A stretch of DNA of 64,000 nucleotides, from assembly GCA_027493445.1 (NCBI GenBank), contig JAOSKU010000001.1, positions 2,314,822 through 2,378,821 on the forward strand. Reading direction: 5' to 3'. Positions 27,135 through 35,694 of the stretch are shown here, piece after piece (position 1 is the first letter of the stretch; each line of letters opens with the position of its first letter). The position numbers were made by a program, and so were the translations under genes. A model generated the notes under the pieces. That model worked only from the letters and a program-made list of their open reading frames with translations. It was not told where the DNA came from and did no database searches. The DNA comes from Thermoleophilia bacterium (GTDB lineage Bacteria > Actinomycetota > Thermoleophilia > RBG-16-64-13).

Positions 27135-29125
27135 ATGGAGGGTTCTTCCGGACCCGGCGTGCGTGGCGGCAGTGGACGCTCTGACGATCAGACGCGCTAC
27201 CGGCTCCTCTTCGAGAACATGCATACCGGCTTGGCCCTGCACGAGATCGTCCTCGACGACCAGGGCCTCCCCCGAGACTACCGCTTCTTGGAGGTCAATC
27301 CGGCCTTTGAGGAGCTCACCGGACTCAGAGCCGAAGCCGTGGTCGGCAAGTCCGCCCTCCAGGTCCTACCCGGGCTTGAGCCTTCTTGGATCGAGCGTTA
27401 CGGGGACGTGGCGCTGACCGGCCGACCCCAGCGATTCGAGGACTACTCCTCTGAGCTCGGGCGGTACTACGAGGTCAGCGCTTTCAGTCCCGCCCCAGGC
27501 CAGTTCGCCACGCTCTTCTCCGACATCACCTCGCGCAAGCTGACGGCTCAGGCCTTGCAGGCGGCCGAGGAGCGCTATCGAAGCCTGGTGGAGTCCTCGC
27601 CGAACGCTATCGCCGTCCACCGGAAGGGCCGCATCGTCTACGTGAACCCGGCGGGTGTAAAGCTGATCGGGGCCAAGAGCCAGGAGGAGCTCATCGGCCG
27701 GAATCTCATGGACTTCGTCCACCCCGACTACCAGGAGGTGGTGACCCGCCGGGCGGCCGCCGCCTACACGAGAGGAGAAGTGGCCCCCTCCTCGAGGAGA
27801 AGTTCGTCCGTCTCGACGGCAGCGAGGTGGACGTCGAGGTGGTGGCGATTCCCCTGATGCTCGAAGGCGAGCCGGCGGTCAACACCATCATTCGGGACAT
27901 CACCGGGCGGAAGAGAGCCGAAGAAGCCCTGCGCGAAAGCGAGGAGAAGCTGCGCCAGGGTCAGCGTCTAGAGGCCATTGGCCGCCTGGCCGGTGGAGTG
28001 GCCCACGATTTCAACAACCTGCTCACCGCTATCATCGGCCACACCGAATTTCTGCGTGCTGACGTTGCCCCGCATTCAGACCGCACGAGCGATCTGGACG
28101 AGATCCAGAAAGCCGCCGAACGGGCGGCCACCCTCACCCGGCAGCTCCTGGCCTTCTCCCGCCGGCAGGCCCTGCAGCCCCACGTCTTCGACCTGGATGA
28201 GGTCACCGAGAACATGACCGGCCTGCTCGAACAGCTGATCGGCGAAGACGTCCACCTCGCCTTTCGCCAGAGCCCCGACCTCTGGCCGGTGGAGGCTGAT
28301 CCCGGGCAGATCGAGCAAGTGATCATGAACCTGGCCATCAACGCGCGCGATGCCATGCCTGAAGGAGGGAAACTCACAGTAGAGACGGCCAACGTGGAGC
28401 TGAACGAAGACTACGTCAGCACCCACCTGGCCACTGAGCCCGGACCCTACGTGATGCTGGCGGTGTCGGATACGGGCTGCGGCATGAGCAGGGAGCTTCT
28501 GTCCCACATCTTCGAGCCCTTCTTCACGACCAAAGACCCCGGCAAGGGTACCGGCCTCGGGCTTTCCACGGTCTACGGGATCCTCAAGCAGAGCGGAGGC
28601 AGCATCTGGGTCTATAGCGAACCCGGAAAGGGGACCACCTTCAAGGTCTACTTGCCGCGGGCGGACAAGCCGGTCGACTGGTCCCCGCGAAGCAGGGCGA
28701 CTCCGGACGGGGCCTCGCGCGATGGAGACGAAACGATCCTCCTGGTGGAAGATGAGCCCGCAGTGCTCCGGCTGGCCGCGCGGGTTCTCGCGAGCCGGGG
28801 TTACGTCGTGTTTACCGCCGGATCACCCGAGGAGGCTATCACCCTCTTCCGGGAGCATCCCGGCAGGGTCCATCTTCTTCTCACCGACGTCATCTTGCCC
28901 GGCATGAGCGGCCATGCCCTCGCCGAGGTTCTCACTGGTGAGCAAAGCCAAGCTCCGCGCGTCCTGTACATGTCCGGGTACACACGAAACGCCATCGTGC
29001 ACGAAGGCCGGCTGGACGCCGACATCGAGTTCCTGGAGAAGCCCTTCACCCCCGAAGCCCTCGCTCGCAGGGTGCGCGAGGTGCTCGACATGCCGGTCGC
29101 CGCACCGCCCACGTTTCCGGCCTAG
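27135..29125 (+). CDS. Hybrid sensor histidine kinase (PAS-PAS-HisKA-HATPase-REC) with a one-base frameshift
   Basis: If one base is added at the C5 run 27784-27788, a 663-residue protein results: PAS domains at about 15-125 (LLFENMHTGLALHEIVLDDQG) and 140-250 (RSLVESSPNAIAVHRKGRI), a HisKA helix with the phospho-acceptor in GGVAHDFNNLLTAIIGHTEFL, an HATPase domain (NLAINARDAMPEGG, DTGCGM, GTGLGLSTVYGI) and a C-terminal receiver (LLVEDEPAVLRLA, LLTDVILPGMSG, LEKPFTPEAL). No membrane segment is present, so it is a cytosolic sensor. GGAGG precedes the ATG. Uncorrected, the frame would end at 27857. Confidence 0.9.
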
Positions 29126-29130
29126 ATACT

Positions 29131-29197
29131 CCCGAGGGGCTGACTCCTCGGAGCAAGGGGCTGATTCCTCAGGGCGAGGGGCTGACTCCTCGGAACG
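29131..29197. repeat. Three tandem 21-bp repeats after the kinase gene
   Basis: AGGGGCTGACTCCTCGGARC occurs three times in a row with minor changes (29134, 29155 and 29176 approximately). Each carries an internal GAGG/CCTC complement, so the transcript may fold into successive hairpins that could end transcription of the kinase gene. Confidence 0.7.
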
Positions 29198-29354
29198 CCA
29201 GAGCCACAACCCAGATGGGGTCCGGAGTCCGACTTCAGACTCCGCCGCGAAGCGCAGGGCACCGTGACTGTCGCCTCGTGGGGGAGCGACCGGCCGGCCG
29301 CGGTACTCGCAGGTCACCGCGGCTCACCGCACTGAATTGGGCACGCCGGGAAGC

Positions 29355-29513
29355 CTACCTGAACAACCGTCCGAGCGCCCTGCTCGTGATCTTGCCGGCC
29401 ACCCGACGGCCGACGCGGCGCCCGACCCGACCTTTCTGCGCAGCACTAGCATCGCCGAGGAGGCGTGCCAGCAGGTACAGGATTCCGCGCGTGCTTCCGA
29501 TGCTCAATGCCAT
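29355..29513 (-). CDS. Conserved small basic protein, 52 residues
   Basis: Reads MALSIGSTRGILYLLARLLG, then KGRVGRRVGRRVAGKITSRALGRLF before a TAG at 29355. I recall a widespread family of ~50-60 residue proteins with the same pattern (LARxLGDxxAVxKGxxGxRxGRRxxGKxxGRxLGxLF) in actinobacteria, archaea and others, of unknown function. The basic Gly/Arg-rich C-terminal half with an amphipathic N-terminus could bind nucleic acid or membrane. GGGGG precedes the ATG. It lies downstream of the tRNA on the same strand. Confidence 0.78.
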   Translation of the reverse strand: MALSIGSTRGILYLLARLLGDASAAQKGRVGRRVGRRVAGKITSRALGRLFR

Positions 29514-29552
29514 ACCCCCTGCTTCCGTGACTCTGACTCAGCACAGCGTACC

Positions 29553-29672
29553 TCAGATGATCGATCGCTCGACCGCGTCTACGTCGTTGCTGTAGTTCGC
29601 GCTTCCCGAGCCCCAGTGGAGAGCACTGTTCGAGTAGGCGCCCGAGCCGGTGTAGGACGGGATCGAGAGTAG
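29553..29672 (-). other. Possible C-terminal gene remnant next to the tRNA
   Basis: The minus-strand frame reads SIPSYTGSGAYSNSALHWG, then ANYSNDVDAVERSII and a TGA at 29553. The composition is that of an exported protein's C-terminus, but it begins exactly at the 3' end of the tRNA with no start codon. It may be a leftover from an element once integrated at the tRNA, or coincidence. Confidence 0.3.
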
Positions 29673-29744
29673 TGCCCCCGACAGGAATCGAACCTGTGCA
29701 CGAGGTTTAGGAAACCTCTGCTCTATCCCCTGAGCTACGGGGGC
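29673..29744 (-). tRNA. tRNA-Arg (anticodon CCT)
   Basis: The minus strand folds as a canonical cloverleaf: acceptor GCCCCCG/CGGGGGC, D arm GCTC-AGGGGATA-GAGC, anticodon arm GAGGT-TTCCTAA-ACCTC with anticodon CCT, variable loop GTGC, T arm ACAGG-TTCGATT-CCTGT, and discriminator A. The CCA end is not encoded. It reads the AGG codon. Confidence 0.97.
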
Positions 29745-30017
29745 ACGCGGGTGAATTCTACCACCACGGCCCCGAGCGGCCTCCCTTGAAGCCCGACTCC
29801 AATCGCCGCTCCACCATGCTTCCCGCAACCTGCCTACGGGATCCTGGATGGCCGTGGAGTGCCTCCGGCCGCCCTGCCGGCACCGTGCGCCCCGGACAGA
29901 CAGCTGGTCAAAGGCTGCGGGTTTCTCGAACTATAGTCATGGGTATGCGCTCTCGATCAGGCGGACGTTGGTGATCGATTCTCGGTCCCGCGCCGAACAG
30001 GAGAGGAAGGAGGTAGC

Positions 30018-30311
30018 ATGGCCGGAGCGGTCATCCTCATGAAGCTCACCGACCAAGGCATCCGGAATATCAAGCAAGCACCACAGCGGATTGAAGCCGG
30101 TGTGAAAGCCATGGAGGCGATGGGAGGCAAGGTGACCGCCTTCTATGCCACCATGGGCCCCTACGACTACGTGGCTGTAGGCGAGGGGCTCGGCGACGAA
30201 GCCCTCCTGGGCTTTCTGCTGGCCCTTGGTGCTCAGGGAAACGTGACCACCACGACGTTGAAAGGGTTCAGCCCCGAGGAGTTCGCCGAGATCGTGAAGT
30301 CGATACCATAA
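30018..30311 (+). CDS. GYD domain protein
   Basis: 97 residues, small alpha/beta barrel protein of the GYD family: ILMKLTDQGIRNIKQAPQRI, GGKVTAFYATMGPYDYVAVGEG, LALGAQGNVTTTTLKGFSPEEF. The name-giving Gly-Tyr-Asp is here Pro-Tyr-Asp. Family members have no established function and often occur as stand-alone small cytosolic proteins. AGGAAGGAGG precedes the ATG. Confidence 0.88.
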   Translation: MAGAVILMKLTDQGIRNIKQAPQRIEAGVKAMEAMGGKVTAFYATMGPYDYVAVGEGLGDEALLGFLLALGAQGNVTTTTLKGFSPEEFAEIVKSIP

Positions 30312-30402
30312 CGACCTGCTCGACGGGACGATCCCACCAACGTCCGCCCCAGCCGTACGGCGCTTCCGCCATCTCGAATCCCAGCCGGGCTATACTCAAC
30401 CG

Positions 30403-31077
30403 ATGATCTCCGGTGTTATCTTCGATTGCGACGGGACGATCGTCGACAGCCGCGACCTGATCGTCCCCTTCTACAACGGGCTATTCTCCCAGGTGGGTCT
30501 GCCTCCCATCGACGACCGCGATCCCGAGGCGGTCGACTTCTGCATGAGCCAGCCGGACCAGGAGGTGTTCGCCTACTTCGCCCCCAACCCGACCGACCAG
30601 GAGCGGCTTCTCGAGAAGCTCCACAGCCTTGACCCTGCCGACTTCGTAGACGACCTGAGGCCCGAGCCCCACGCCCTCGAGGTCATGGCCGAGCTCCACC
30701 CCCGCTACCGCCTGGCCATCGCCACCAACCGCGGCTCGGACTTGAACGTGCTCGTGCGGCACTTCGGCTTTGACCGGTACATCGACACGGTCGTGACCGC
30801 CCGCGACGTCACGAACCCAAAGCCCTGCCCCGACATGCTGCTGCTGGCCGCCGAAAGGCTAGGCATCGCGCCTGGGAGAGCCCTTTATGTGGGCGACACC
30901 GACATCGACGGCCGGGCGGCTGAGGCGGCGGGCATGCTGTTCGTGTGCTACCGGCGCCACGAGCCCGACGGCGTCGGCTGTCTTCGCGACCTCCGCGACC
31001 TACCTGCACACCTCCGCCTGCTCGACCGCCGCCCCCGCCCGGCCGGCCCGGCAGGGAACCGAACCGAAGGGGAGTAG
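30403..31077 (+). CDS. HAD-superfamily hydrolase, phosphoglycolate phosphatase-like
   Basis: 224 residues. Catalytic motif I FDCDGTIVDS at the N-terminus, motif II ATNRG, motif III Lys in NPKPCPDML, and motif IV VGDTDIDGRAAEAAGM; the cap is the C1 helical type. The C-terminal 25 residues are Arg/Pro-rich and likely disordered. Substrate cannot be assigned from sequence. It precedes the ABC exporter genes by 62 bp. Confidence 0.9.
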   Translation: MISGVIFDCDGTIVDSRDLIVPFYNGLFSQVGLPPIDDRDPEAVDFCMSQPDQEVFAYFAPNPTDQERLLEKLHSLDPADFVDDLRPEPHALEVMAELHPRYRLAIATNRGSDLNVLVRHFGFDRYIDTVVTARDVTNPKPCPDMLLLAAERLGIAPGRALYVGDTDIDGRAAEAAGMLFVCYRRHEPDGVGCLRDLRDLPAHLRLLDRRPRPAGPAGNRTEGE

Positions 31078-31139
31078 CTCCTGCGGGCGGGGCAGGCACA
31101 CTGACGAGCGGCTCGCCGAGCAAGAAAGGGAGGAGATCG

Positions 31140-32114
31140 ATGCGCCCGGCCGTCAGAGTGGAGCACATTGCCAAGAGCTTCGGATCTGTGCGGGCCGTGA
31201 CCGATGTGTCTTTCGAGGTCTTCCCCGGGGAGATCTTCGGACTCCTTGGTCCGAACGGCGCCGGCAAGACCACCAGCATCCGCATGATGCTCGACATCTT
31301 CCGCTCCGACGCCGGGTGTATCGAGATCCTGGGCGGGGCCCTCGATCCGGCGAGGCGGGACCGCATCGGCTACCTACCCGAGGAGCGCGGCCTCTACAAG
31401 GACCAACGCCTCGAGCCGACCCTGGTCTACCTGGCCGGCTTGAAAGGCATGGCCGAGAGAGTAGCGCGCGAAGGCCTGCGGGGCTGGCTGGAGCGGCTCG
31501 ATCTGTGGGAGCACCGGCACAGGAAGATTCAGGAGCTGAGCCGGGGGATGCAGCAGAAGGCTCAGCTGATCGCCGCCCTTCTCCACGAGCCCGACCTACT
31601 CGTGGTCGACGAACCGTTCTCCGGCCTGGACCCCCTGAACACGCGGCTCGTCAAGGAGATCATCGAGGAGCAGGCGAAGGCCGGACGCGCCGTCATCATG
31701 TCGACGCATCAGATGTACCAGGTGGAGGCGCTCTGCGGGCGCATCGCCCTCATCGACGAGGGCCGGACGGTCCTCTACGGCCAGGTGCGGGAAATCAAAC
31801 GAGAGTTCTCGGGAAACGCCCTCTCAGTGCAAGGCGAGGGCGATTTCGCCGGAATCCCCGGTGTTCTCGAGGTTCGGCGCGAGGACGACCGCTGGCGGCT
31901 GGCCCTAGAGACCGGAGCCGACCCTCAGATGGTGCTCCGGCGGATGATCGAGCGTTCGGTCGTCATCGAGTCCTTCGAGCTGGCCGAGCCCTCGCTGGAC
32001 GACATCTTCGTGGCGGTAGTCCAAGAAGGTCAGGGCGCCCGCTCGGGTCTCGCCCAGGCCGAGGGGCGTCTGGTGGCCAAGGTGCAAGACGGAGGACAGC
32101 CCGGCCGTGGGTAG
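31140..32114 (+). CDS. ABC-2 type exporter ATP-binding protein (NatA-like)
   Basis: 324 residues from the ATG at 31140 (GGGAGGAG upstream). Walker A LLGPNGAGKTTSIRM, an unusual signature LSRGMQQKAQLIAAL, Walker B LLVVDEPFSGLDP and H-loop STHQM. A C-terminal domain after residue 220 ends in LAEPSLDDIFVAVV, typical of NatA/DrrA-like drug or sodium exporters. It overlaps the first permease by 8 bases. Confidence 0.92.
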   Translation: MRPAVRVEHIAKSFGSVRAVTDVSFEVFPGEIFGLLGPNGAGKTTSIRMMLDIFRSDAGCIEILGGALDPARRDRIGYLPEERGLYKDQRLEPTLVYLAGLKGMAERVAREGLRGWLERLDLWEHRHRKIQELSRGMQQKAQLIAALLHEPDLLVVDEPFSGLDPLNTRLVKEIIEEQAKAGRAVIMSTHQMYQVEALCGRIALIDEGRTVLYGQVREIKREFSGNALSVQGEGDFAGIPGVLEVRREDDRWRLALETGADPQMVLRRMIERSVVIESFELAEPSLDDIFVAVVQEGQGARSGLAQAEGRLVAKVQDGGQPGRG

Positions 32115-33297
32115 GCTCTGGCGCGTGGCCCACTTCGAGTATTCGCGGGTCACGCACAAGCGCTCGTTCCTTCTGGGCATGCTCGCCGTCCCGCTGCTCA
32201 TCGCAGCCATCGTCGGCGTGGGGGCGGTGGCGGCCACGCAAGGGGGCGGCCTCGACGCTCTCGGCTACGTGGACCAGTCGGGCGTCCTGAAGGCCGACGC
32301 CGAACAGGGCGCGGCCCCCCACTTGTACAACGACGAAGCGGCCGCGCAGGCCGCCCTCGAGCGCAAGGAGATCGCCGCCTACTACGTCGTGCCGCCGGGC
32401 TACCTGGCCTCCCGTGAGCTGACCCTGGTCTACGAGACCGAGCCGCCGGGTGATCGCCTTCAGTCCGACTTCGACGAGTTTGTCAGGGCATCGCTCACGG
32501 CCGATCTACCTCCGGCGGCCCGGGATCGGCTGCGCGAAGGCTTCCAAGTGACGCTCCGCTCAGCCGACCGGTCGCGCGAGATCGACGAACAGGGCTTCGC
32601 CGGCCTGATTGTCCCCTTTGCGGTGGCCTTCCTCTTCATGTTCGCGGGCATCGCTACCGGAGGCTATCTGCAGCAGGCCGTGTCCGACGAGCGCGAGGGG
32701 CGCACGGTCGAGATCCTGACTACCTCCCTCAGCGCCGAGCAGCTCATCGTAGGCAAGGCGTTCGGATTGGTGGCAGCGGCTCTCACGCAGCTCCTGGTCT
32801 GGAGCCTCACGGTGGTCGTGGCCCTTGGCGTCGTCGCGGTCTTCGTGGAGGAGATCGGCCGCATCCGGCCTCCCCTGGGCCTGCTCGGGCTGACCGCCCT
32901 CTTCTTCCTGCCCTCCTTTGCGCTGGTGTCCGGCATCATGACCGTAGTAGGCTCCATCGTGAGCGATCCGCGGCAGAGCCAGCAGGTCTCGGCCATTGTG
33001 AACATGCTGTTCGTGCTCCCCATGTTCTTCATCAGCCTGCTTCTGGAGACGCCCGACAGTCCCATCGCCGTAGCTCTCAGCGTCTTTCCCACCACCTCGC
33101 TCGTGACGATGGCCATGCGCTGGGGTCTCACGGCCGTCCCCGGGTGGCAGGTGGCGCTGGCGCTCGGTTTGCTTCTCGGATCCGCCGGGGCCTCAGTGTG
33201 GATCGCACCCCGGGTGTTCCGAGCAGGCATGCTTCTCTACGGACAGCGCCTGGCTCCTCGCCACATCGTGCAGGCTCTGCGTACGGGAGGCCGGTGA
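32107..33297 (+). CDS. ABC-2 type permease (NatB-like), first copy
   Basis: 396 residues, GTG start inside the ATPase gene. One N-terminal membrane helix (SFLLGMLAVPLLIAAIVGVGAV), a large extracytoplasmic domain (about 45-165), then five to six helices beginning GLIVPFAVAFLFMFAG. SDEREGRTVEILTTSLSAEQLIVGK is the ABC-2 coupling motif. Forms a heterodimer with the next gene, presumably exporting sodium, peptides or drugs. Confidence 0.9.
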   Translation: MGRLWRVAHFEYSRVTHKRSFLLGMLAVPLLIAAIVGVGAVAATQGGGLDALGYVDQSGVLKADAEQGAAPHLYNDEAAAQAALERKEIAAYYVVPPGYLASRELTLVYETEPPGDRLQSDFDEFVRASLTADLPPAARDRLREGFQVTLRSADRSREIDEQGFAGLIVPFAVAFLFMFAGIATGGYLQQAVSDEREGRTVEILTTSLSAEQLIVGKAFGLVAAALTQLLVWSLTVVVALGVVAVFVEEIGRIRPPLGLLGLTALFFLPSFALVSGIMTVVGSIVSDPRQSQQVSAIVNMLFVLPMFFISLLLETPDSPIAVALSVFPTTSLVTMAMRWGLTAVPGWQVALALGLLLGSAGASVWIAPRVFRAGMLLYGQRLAPRHIVQALRTGGR

Positions 33298-34550
33298 TGA
33301 GAGCGCCCCGCTCGGTCCTGGTCGCCCGCAACGAGATGGTCACGACGCTGGCGCGACGCTCCTTCTGGGTCATGGCCCTGCTGTTCCCGGCCATCATCAT
33401 CGCCTTCAGCCTGGGCAGCCAGCTGATCGTCCAACGGACGACCGGCAACAGCGGCCTTCCCGAGCCAGGGACCCCTCAGAGCACGGCTCCCGTCGGCTAC
33501 GTGGATCAGGCCGGATTGCTCGTCGAGCAGCCTCGCGGGTTACCCGCCGGGTTCCTGCTGTCGTTTCCCGATGAGGTCCAGGCGGGAGAGGCCCTGGCCG
33601 CCGGACGGATCGCCCGATATTACCTGCTGCCACCCGGGGCTCTGGAAACGGGCGGCATCGTGCGGGTCGAGACCGACTTCCGCCCCCTCAGCTCCATGGA
33701 CGTCGACTCCCTCATGCGCTACGCCGTTGCCTTCAATCTCTTCCAGAACCAAGACCGAGCTCTCGCCTATGTCGAGCCCTCCCGGACGGTTCAGCTACGC
33801 GCGTTGGCGGGCGAGGAAAGCTCCAGCGAGCCCATTCCAGACCAGGGACCTCTCGGCTTCCTGGTGCCCTTCGCGGTGGTCTTCATCATGTTCTTCGTCA
33901 TCACCACCACCGGCGGCTTCATGCTGCAGAGTGTGGCCCGGGAGAAAGAGAACCGCACGGCTGAGGTGCTGCTGGTAAGCATCAGGCCGCGAGAGCTGAT
34001 GCTGGGCAAGTTGCTGGGCCTGACCGTGGTGGCTCTGGTGCAGCTGGCCTTCTGGGTCGGGGCGACCACCCTGGCCCTGGGCCGCGCCCGCGAGATATTC
34101 GGAGCCGTCCTGCACGTGCAGATCGGCCCGGCGTCGTTCGTCTGGGCGCTCTTCTACTTCCTGCTTGGCTACTTGCTCTACGCTTCGGCGCTGGGCGCGC
34201 TCGGCGCCCTGGCCCCCGGGTCCCGCGAAGCCGGCCAGTTCACCATGGTCGTGCTCCTGCCCCTGCTCGCTCCCCTGATGCTGAACGCCGCCCTTGCCGA
34301 GGCGCCCAACGGAACCGCAAGTATCATCATGAGCCTCTTCCCGCTCACCGCTCCGGTGGCCATGGTGGCCCGTCTGGCCGTGGTGCCGGTACCCTGGTGG
34401 CAGGCCCTGGTCGGGCTGGCCGGGCTGGCCGCGACCGCCTACCTCCTGGTGATGCTGTCCGCCCGCTTCTTCCGAGCCGACACGCTCCTCTCGGGAGCGG
34501 GGCTCAGCTGGGCCAGGCTGCGCGGGGCCGTGCGCCGGGTGCCCACCTGA
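33297..34550 (+). CDS. ABC-2 type permease (NatB-like), second copy
   Basis: 417 residues, starting at the ATG in the TGATG overlap with the first permease. Same plan: N-terminal helix (SFWVMALLFPAIIIAFSLG), exterior domain, then GFLVPFAVVFIMFFVITTTGG, AREKENRTAEVLLVSIRPRELMLGK and further helices. Paralogue of its neighbour, so the exporter is a heterodimeric pair with one ATPase. Followed 22 bases later by a dispersed repeat. Confidence 0.9.
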   Translation: MRAPRSVLVARNEMVTTLARRSFWVMALLFPAIIIAFSLGSQLIVQRTTGNSGLPEPGTPQSTAPVGYVDQAGLLVEQPRGLPAGFLLSFPDEVQAGEALAAGRIARYYLLPPGALETGGIVRVETDFRPLSSMDVDSLMRYAVAFNLFQNQDRALAYVEPSRTVQLRALAGEESSSEPIPDQGPLGFLVPFAVVFIMFFVITTTGGFMLQSVAREKENRTAEVLLVSIRPRELMLGKLLGLTVVALVQLAFWVGATTLALGRAREIFGAVLHVQIGPASFVWALFYFLLGYLLYASALGALGALAPGSREAGQFTMVVLLPLLAPLMLNAALAEAPNGTASIIMSLFPLTAPVAMVARLAVVPVPWWQALVGLAGLAATAYLLVMLSARFFRADTLLSGAGLSWARLRGAVRRVPT

Positions 34551-34572
34551 CCCTTTGCGAGACCGAAAGGCC

Positions 34573-34740
34573 TAGGAGCCTGTTGAAGATCGAAGCCTTG
34601 GCCCCCAGAACGCACTGGCCGGTGCGATGCGGCGTCCTCGGTCACGTCCGTAGCTCCGCTACGCCCGCTCCCTGCGTCCTTGCCTCGCCCGCGCCCATCG
34701 CGCCCTGGCGGCGAAGCGTCATTCTTCAACAGCCTGCTAG
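34573..34740. repeat. Dispersed intergenic repeat, complete single-unit copy (copy 5)
   Basis: The cleanest 168-bp copy: starts TAGGAGCCTGTTGAAGATCG, has the central hairpin GTAGCTCCGCTACG at about 34650, and ends GCGTCATTCTTCAACAGCCTGCTAG. The final CTAG provides the stop codon of ddl on the other strand. Located between two convergent transcription units, so it may also act as terminator. Confidence 0.9.
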
Positions 34741-35681
34741 AGTGTCGCCGACTCCGTGATCGCCACGACAAGATCCTCGAAGGAGAGTCCGGCTGCCTGG
34801 GCCGCGAGGGGCATGGTGGATGTCTCGGTCAGGCCCGGGATGGTGTTGAGCTCGAGCACCCAGGGTCGGTTGGCCTGATCGAGGATGAAGTCTACCCGAC
34901 CGAAGCCGCGGCAGCCAAGGGCCCGGTAGGTGGCCAGAGCCAGCCGCTCCACCTCGGCCGCCACCTCGGGAGCGAGCTCGGCGGGCACCTCGAAGTCGGT
35001 CTCTCCGGGCGTGTAGCGCGACTCGAAGTCGTAGTAGCTATGCCGGGCTTGGGGGATGGCCTCCACGATGGGCAGCACCCGCGGCTCAGCGGTGCCCAGG
35101 ATGCTCACGGCCAGCTCCCGACCGGCCACGAACCGCTCCAGCAGCACCTTGCGGTCGAAAGAAAGCGCCGAGACCATGGCGGCAGGCAGATCGCGGGCTT
35201 CGGCCGCGAACTTGATGCCCAGGGCCGAGCCCTGGGCGGCGGGCTTCACCACCACGGGCAGCCCCAGGTCCTCCGCGATGATCTGCAGCGTGTCCTTGGC
35301 GCCCATCTCGCGAAAGGCAGCGTCGTTGAAGGCGTGGAAGGGAGGCGTGGGGATGCCGCCGGCCTTCAGGATATGCTTGGTGAGCACCTTGTCCATCGCC
35401 CGGATGCTGGAGAGCACGCCCGACCCCGTGTATGGAATACGGAGGATCTCCAAGAGCTCCTGCACGGTGCCGTCTTCCCCTCCCTTGCCGTGCATGGCGA
35501 TGAAGGCGACTTCGGGTCGCAGCTCGATCAGCCGGCGGACCAGCGACTCGTCGACGTCGATGCCGGTTACCTGGTAGCCCCTCGATTCGAGAGCCCGGCC
35601 CACCCTGTGGCCGGTGCTCAAGGAGACGTCCCGCTCCAGGGAGCGGCCGCCGTAGAGTACGCAGATGCGTTTGCCTGTCAC
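34737..35681 (-). CDS. ddl: D-alanine--D-alanine ligase family protein
   Basis: 314 residues, ATP-grasp ligase making D-Ala-D-Ala for peptidoglycan. GTG start at 35681, 14 bases after the aminotransferase stop, with GGGAGG upstream. Motifs: VLYGGRSLERDVSLSTG, FIAMHGKGGEDGTVQELLE, YTGSGVLSSIRAMDK, VVVKPAAQGSALGIK, RVDFILD and LELNTIPGLTETSTMPLAA. The TAG stop codon lies in the terminal bases of the adjacent repeat. The partner aminotransferase could hint at a related dipeptide ligation, but cell-wall synthesis is the simplest reading. Confidence 0.92.
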   Translation of the reverse strand: MTGKRICVLYGGRSLERDVSLSTGHRVGRALESRGYQVTGIDVDESLVRRLIELRPEVAFIAMHGKGGEDGTVQELLEILRIPYTGSGVLSSIRAMDKVLTKHILKAGGIPTPPFHAFNDAAFREMGAKDTLQIIAEDLGLPVVVKPAAQGSALGIKFAAEARDLPAAMVSALSFDRKVLLERFVAGRELAVSILGTAEPRVLPIVEAIPQARHSYYDFESRYTPGETDFEVPAELAPEVAAEVERLALATYRALGCRGFGRVDFILDQANRPWVLELNTIPGLTETSTMPLAAQAAGLSFEDLVVAITESATL

Positions 35682-35694
35682 GCCTCGACCTCCC

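Noticed and set aside
29553..29744. Integrated mobile element at tRNA-Arg
   Set aside because: No integrase, no duplicated tRNA end and no foreign cargo are visible; only a possible remnant is reported.
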